In this document: positions 63,891 to 64,000 of the stretch, one piece after another
Position numbering within the stretch: the stretch's first letter is position 1
Layout of the letters: each line of letters starts with the position of its first letter
Source of the DNA: Paraburkholderia sp. FT54
GTDB taxonomy: Bacteria > Pseudomonadota > Gammaproteobacteria > Burkholderiales > Burkholderiaceae
Length of the DNA: 64,000 nt
Assembly: GCF_031585635.1 (NCBI RefSeq)
Contig: NZ_CP134196.1
Coordinates: 744,001-808,000 of the forward strand
Direction: 5' to 3'
Translations under genes and position numbers: made by a program
The notes under the pieces: generated by a model
The model's input: the letters and a program-made list of their open reading frames with translations, nothing else
Databases searched by the model: none
Told to the model about the DNA's origin: nothing

Positions 63891-64000
63891 ATGCGAGTGA
63901 CCTTGATGGCAGGCAAGCGGCTGCGCGCGCGTGGCGCGATCGGCGCGTTGGGAACCTTGGGTGCGCTGAGCGTAATCGGTATCACCGTTGGCATCACCGC
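63891..64000 (+). CDS. Start of an exported or membrane protein gene, cut by the window end
   Basis: Only the first 36 codons are visible. GGAGG precedes the ATG by a few bases and the frame stays open. The N-terminus is basic (MRVTLMAGKRLRARG) followed by a hydrophobic stretch (AIGALGTLGALSVIGITVGI), as in a signal peptide or signal anchor. The family cannot be told from so little sequence. Confidence 0.6.
   Translation, partial: MRVTLMAGKRLRARGAIGALGTLGALSVIGITVGIT

Overview
The window looks like chromosomal DNA of a Burkholderiaceae bacterium, most likely Paraburkholderia or a close relative. This rests on high GC, GC-rich third codon positions, and a gene set typical of the group: an OmpC-like porin, a DUF4148 periplasmic protein, a DUF2844/DUF3443 pair, a phasin, several amino-acid and peptide ABC transporters, and XRE-cupin, MocR, LysR and MarR regulators. 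I see no rRNA, tRNA, CRISPR array or intact insertion sequence. The window starts inside one gene and ends inside another.

1-8.6 kb is an accessory metabolic block, visibly less GC-rich than the rest up to about 6.7 kb. It holds the end of a flavin monooxygenase-like gene, a complete polar amino-acid ABC transporter interleaved with two paralogous BacA-like (prephenate-decarboxylase-fold) proteins, an XRE-cupin regulator, a GNAT acetyltransferase, a RidA-family protein, and a divergent alpha/beta hydrolase-LysR pair. 8.7-11.9 kb carries a large lipoprotein of unclear function and a DUF4148 protein. 12.2-18.9 kb is an iron and envelope block: a two-component system, a divergent Fur-box-controlled FecBCD-type importer, and a porin. 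19.1-24.3 kb is mixed: a lone receiver protein, an ArsR repressor divergent from an old-yellow-enzyme gene, a RibD-like gene remnant, a DUF4410 lipoprotein, a small periplasmic protein and a phasin.

24.9-28.6 kb has the DUF2844-DUF3443 pair, the latter with two aspartic-protease-like motifs, and an orphan HMW1C-type N-glycosyltransferase. 29.1-37.7 kb is the transglutaminase / DUF2126 / ATP-grasp / alpha-E peptide-modification cluster, with a divergent HExxH metallopeptidase and no Anbu proteasome-like gene inside the window. 37.9-41.9 kb is an IclR regulator, a second polar amino-acid ABC transporter and a coupled formimidoylglutamase (hutG), probably for histidine-related catabolism. 42.1-47.3 kb is an EmrAB-type tripartite efflux operon preceded by two paralogous MarR genes; a shared 12-bp motif lies before each of the three transcription units.

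47.3-51.7 kb has a thiolase, cytidine deaminase and nucleoside hydrolase (with a probable nucleoside-permease remnant upstream), a ketopantoate reductase and a small membrane protein. 51.7-58.0 kb is a minus-strand five-gene oligopeptide/dipeptide importer led by an XRE-cupin regulator. 58.9-63.7 kb holds a POT peptide transporter, a less GC-rich islet with a candidate polymorphic toxin and immunity gene, and a MocR regulator. A secreted or membrane protein gene begins at 63891 and runs off the end.

The best candidates for under-described biology are the BacA-like pair inside an amino-acid importer operon, the transglutaminase/ATP-grasp/metallopeptidase cluster, the orphan N-glycosyltransferase, and the toxin-immunity islet.
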